Assembly (NCBI GenBank): GCA_037953625.1 | Contig: CM075650.1 | Span: forward strand, 127,331,706-127,395,705 | DNA length: 64,000 bases | Source: Crotalaria pallida | Taxonomy: Eukaryota; Streptophyta; Magnoliopsida; Fabales; Fabaceae | Direction of reading: 5' to 3' | Shown: piece by piece, positions 60,684 through 64,000 of the stretch | How positions within the stretch are numbered: the first letter of the stretch is position 1 | How the letters are laid out: the number at the start of each line of letters is the position of its first letter | Notes under the pieces: model-generated | What the model saw: the letters and a program-made list of their open reading frames with translations, nothing else | Database searches by the model: none | Told to the model about the DNA's origin: nothing | Made by a program: the position numbers and the translations under genes

Positions 60684-61868
60684 TGATAGCCTCGCAAGCG
60701 CACAGGTTATTGTAGTAATAAAAAAAGTATCGTATCCGTAGAGATTTTATTGTTAAATACCAACAAATTATAAGCACCAATTATCTAAACCAAATTAGTG
60801 GAAAAATTAAAAATTAAATTATAAGATTGATTTTTGATAAAAATAAAATAAAATAAACCTAAAAGATTGGATTGAGATTTGGATTGAGAAATTTCTAAGG
60901 ATTAGTTTCACCACATATCCGCATTGACAATTTTTAGTGATATCTCTTTTATTTAGCTAGATTTTAGAGTGATTTATCCTAATGTAGAATACTAGTTCCT
61001 TTCAGAATCTTAGCACCGTACCCAATGATTCATAACTCCTACTTACTTGGAAATTAGGGCACATCAAATCCATTAAGTTCTATGATAATTCAGTGAATCC
61101 CCTCAGGAATTAAACCCACTTTCGTGATTTAAGTTCCTAAGTTTAATTTTGTATTTTCTAATACTAAAGTTCACCTTTCATTATTTCCTTTACTATCTGG
61201 GATCATGCAATTATGAAGCTCTACACAATCACAAGAACTAAGAACGCCGGAATTAAATAAAAATAAAATCGAGCATAAATAAAAGGTAAAATATCAAAAT
61301 CTCATGTCAATGCCTCCACGGGATAATCCTAATCCTTTGATAAAAGGAAACTACTCACTACTCAGGTTCATGATACAAACCAAAATAAGAATAACGCATA
61401 ATAAAGTAGAAATAACCAAAAGATAAGAGGAGGAGAATTTTTCCTGTTTTCAATCGCCCCTTTTAGTTCTTCCTTGAGAGAGATGTCCACCTTGAATCAT
61501 TATTTTCTAATTTGTTATCTTCTAAATTAATAAAATCTACAAGGGTTTCTATTTTTTTAAGTTATATGCTACTTCTTCTAAATTTGCTCCCAAATTAATT
61601 AAATATGCCCAATGACTTATCTTCCTTCTCAAAGCCTCAAATCTTTTTTTTTATACAATTGCTCTCAAAAACTCTTTACAATTTTGTCATTGATAAATTT
61701 TTTACCTCCAAAGCTCCAAGCCTCCAAATTATAACCTGCACATCAAAAACACAAAAGCCTTTCCCAAGTGAAATATGAACTAAATGCATGCTAAATTAAA
61801 ATGCCTAAATAAATATTAAAATAAATACAAACTAATAGGAAAATAATATGCATGCTACGCTTACATCA
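60684..61868 (-). mobile_element. Solo LTR (Ty3/Gypsy-like)
   Basis: 1185 bp beginning TGATAGCCTCGCAAGCG and ending GCTTACATCA, with TSD GTATA (60679-60683 and 61869-61873). The 'gcaagcgcacaggttattgtagtaataaa' and 'gtatcgtatccgtagagatt' segments resemble the 'cgtatccacagggatt' block of plant Gypsy LTRs. No coding sequence and no second copy in the window. Strand is an inference. Confidence 0.75.
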
Positions 61869-61971
61869 GTATACAATCTTCTTACATCAACTCTTCAAAC
61901 TTAGAGAAGAGGATTTATTTTATTTTATTTTTATCTAGTTAAAAAAGTGTTGAACCACTCGTACACAAATA

Positions 61972-62255
61972 CTCCCTCCGTCCCATAAGTTATGATCTTT
62001 TGGAGATTTCACACAGAAAGAATTTGGTATAATTTGACTTAATTATCCCATTTAATGAAAGGAGAGAGAGTAATAATAAATGTATGAAGATTATATTGAA
62101 GAGAGATGAAGAAATGAGTGATGAAAAAGAGAATGCAATAAATAAGGATATGTTTGGAAAAAGTATAATAAATGTGTGTCTTGGATTTCTAGATGATCAT
62201 GACTTATGGGACGAAAAAATTCTTCAAAGGATCATAACTTATTGGACGAAGGGAG
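61972..62255. mobile_element. Stowaway-type MITE
   Basis: 284 bp. TIRs CTCCCTCCGTCCCATAAGTT against (inverted) CTCCCTTCGTCCAATAAGTT, with TA TSDs at 61970-61971 and 62256-62257. A different subfamily from the copy at 23364. The short ORF over it is spurious. Confidence 0.9.
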
Positions 62256-62309
62256 TATGCTATATTGATGTATTTTATTTATCTAATAACTTGTAACATA
62301 CAAGCTTAA

Positions 62310-62400
62310 AAAAACAAAAACAATCAAGCCTTTGTCCCACTAAGTGGGGTTGGCTACATGGATAAATCAAACGACGCTATAAAGTTTTATCATAAATCAT
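62310..62400. other. Short sequence with CCCACTAAGTGGGG hairpin
   Basis: GCCTTTGTCCCACTAAGTGG followed by GGTTGGCTACATGG; the phrase resembles a repeat phrase I have seen in other plant genomes, but I cannot assign it to a family. No TSD visible. Confidence 0.3.
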
Positions 62401-62439
62401 GTTTTTTTGATAAAACATTTATTTCCATATCCTTCTTAA

Positions 62440-63790
62440 TTTTTTTGGACAAGACAAATTTTATTAAAAAGAAGAGGGAAAACTAGGAGTATAAGGAATA
62501 CACTCAACCCCATAAAGGAACAAAATACAAAGAAAATGAACAATACATGAATTATCCCCACCAACCCACATTGTTAACTCATACACAAAGAATTAAACAA
62601 CTACCCCCATCCCACTACACAAATCATGACCAACCAGATTAAAAACACATACACTAAACTACGAGCAATAAGACAAAAGACTTTGGTATGGAGATCCACT
62701 TAAAGAGAGAAATGCATCCCTTGTTCAATTTTCCTTCAATCCACATCCAAGTAGTTCTATTCTTTATTTTATCAACAAGCTCGATCATAAAGTAATTATC
62801 ATCAGTGTTAAAAAACCTTGGTATTCCTTCATTCCCAAATGAGTCAACAAATACAAGTGATAATCCATATTAGTGACAAAAAACGCTGTATCCTCCCTTC
62901 ATGGATCAACTGCATATGTTGTTTGAAATGAGCCAATCCATCATTGGAAAGATGGAAGCAAAACCGAACCAATTATAAATCGCTATGTATGCCCATTTGC
63001 ACTCGAAAAAAAGTGTGATTTGTAGTCTCATCCTCAACGTTGCACAACGCGCATTTCCACTACTCCAACTCCAAAGATACTCCACCAGAAAACAATGTTC
63101 ATCTTAAAAGGAACTTTGTGATACCACTCTCCAACTAGTAGCTTTCAAGGAGTATTCACATTCCAAAGTAATATCTCTCAGTATGGAAAACTGTTTATTA
63201 AATAATTTGTAGCATGCTGATTTCACAAAGTACGTTTCTTGTCCTACTACAAAACATAATTTCCGACTACATACAACATTTGATCAAATAATTCCTTCTT
63301 CCATTCAAAAAAATTCCTTCGCCATTTAAAATCTCAAACCCATACACCATTAACCCACCTTCCTAGATTTTTAAGCACAATAGTCTTGTCTTAAGAAAAA
63401 TAATCTGGGAAACTTTAACATCAAAAGGATCCCAACTATATGCGCAGAAGCTAGTTGCACCCATCCCCAATCTTTCTAACCAAATTCAAGGAAAGCCATT
63501 CGTTAGGCCCAATCCTTTTTCAAGACCAACAATATCCCTCCACCAACAATATCTCATATTTTCCAACCCCGCCCATGAAATTGGCTAAAAACTCTTACTT
63601 CTCTTCAAGAACTCTGACCTACAGTTTTATTACTTTAAGTAAGCATACACCATCTCAATTTATCTAAAAGAGCGAACCAAGTGTCTGGCCCCAATCCCTT
63701 TACTTCTTTCTTTGCACACTTCATCCCGACTAACCGAAGCAATTTTAATTTTTTCTCCACACTCTCCCCATCAAAATTTATCTCGTAAAC
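62440..63790 (-). pseudogene. Degenerate LINE (L1-like) 3' portion
   Basis: Three-frame reading of the minus strand gives, in order, fragments typical of the region downstream of a plant LINE reverse transcriptase. Around 63790-63660: KLLRLVGMKCAKKEVKGLG, then LDKLRWCML. Around 63580-63480: WWRDIVGLEKGLG-like, then IGDG. Around 63140-63030: VPFKMNIVFWW, then a zf-RVT-like Cys/His segment ending ETTNHTFFECKW in a mixed frame. Around 62830-62700: DDNYFMIELVDKIKNRTTWMW. Stops and frameshifts are frequent, so it is old. The 5' part and TSD are not seen. Confidence 0.6.
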
Positions 63791-64000
63791 GAATTATTTT
63801 AGACTTAATAGTCAACTAGGTGAAGTGACATCACATTAGTCCCTCCGTTTATAATTATGTTAGTTTGATCTCCATTAAGTTCCACGTGGAGCATTCTCAA
63901 TGGTTATTTCTCTCAACGCATTTAGACACATACCACAATATTATTCCTCCTTTGAATTTTTGACCATTAGATATATCTAACGGTTCAGATTTAAAGATGA
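63791..64000. other. Window edge, possible start of a CTCCCTCC-type MITE
   Basis: GTCCCTCCGTTTATAATTATG at about 63839 looks like the start of a Stowaway-style terminal repeat, but the other end is not in the window. Confidence 0.25.

Overview
This window looks like nuclear DNA of a dicot plant, possibly a legume. It is AT-rich, and nearly every kilobase belongs to a plant transposable element: Sirevirus and other Copia elements, TGTAACATCC-type LTR elements, PIF/Harbinger, MULE and hAT foldback elements, Stowaway MITEs, a tRNA-derived SINE and a LINE relic. The species call is an inference. I found no intact ordinary host gene. The only host-derived coding material I recognise is a short HSP90-like fragment inside an LTR element. 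Most annotation rests on element architecture read directly from the sequence: terminal repeats, target-site duplications (TSDs), primer-binding sites (PBSs), polypurine tracts (PPTs), and empty-site comparison between paired LTRs.

Layout. (1) 361-9151 is a nested stack. A MULE-like foldback element with a 9-bp TSD contains a small poly(A) retroposon (442-598) and a short non-autonomous LTR element (761-8732). The LTR element itself contains a PIF/Harbinger transposon (about 1183-7083). The three-exon Harbinger transposase is open throughout, and its Myb/SANT partner gene has one visible stop codon. (2) 9161-13283 is AT-rich, with a SINE and two LTR-like relics. (3) 13289-35988 is one LTR element with TSD ACGTC, read on the minus strand, with 3.9-kb LTRs. 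Its internal region has no gag-pol but carries the HSP90-like fragment. A solo LTR has landed inside its PBS. Its right LTR was later hit by a Stowaway MITE (23364-23636), a Copia element (23981-28824) and a 5.7-kb non-coding TG...CA insertion (29247-34967). The left LTR provides the empty site for each.

(4) 37285-57091 is a minus-strand Sirevirus complex: LTR, internal region A, LTR, internal region B, LTR, then an inverted LTR. The two bodies share an inactivating frameshift in RT. Copy A keeps an env-like downstream ORF; in copy B that ORF is replaced by a 213-bp LTR patch with microhomology at both junctions. The last two LTRs form a palindrome with arms of about 1.3 kb. (5) 57092-64000 contains dispersed repeats, a hAT-type MITE, a MULE-type MITE, a solo LTR, a Stowaway MITE and a decayed LINE.

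Recurring theme: several unrelated LTRs carry irregular arrays of short perfect palindromes (AATCGATT or ACTCGAGT) with variable spacers. Many copies show C-to-T or G-to-A decay at the central CpG. Together with the TGG-to-TGA stops in the ORFs, this is what long-term cytosine methylation of silenced transposons would produce.
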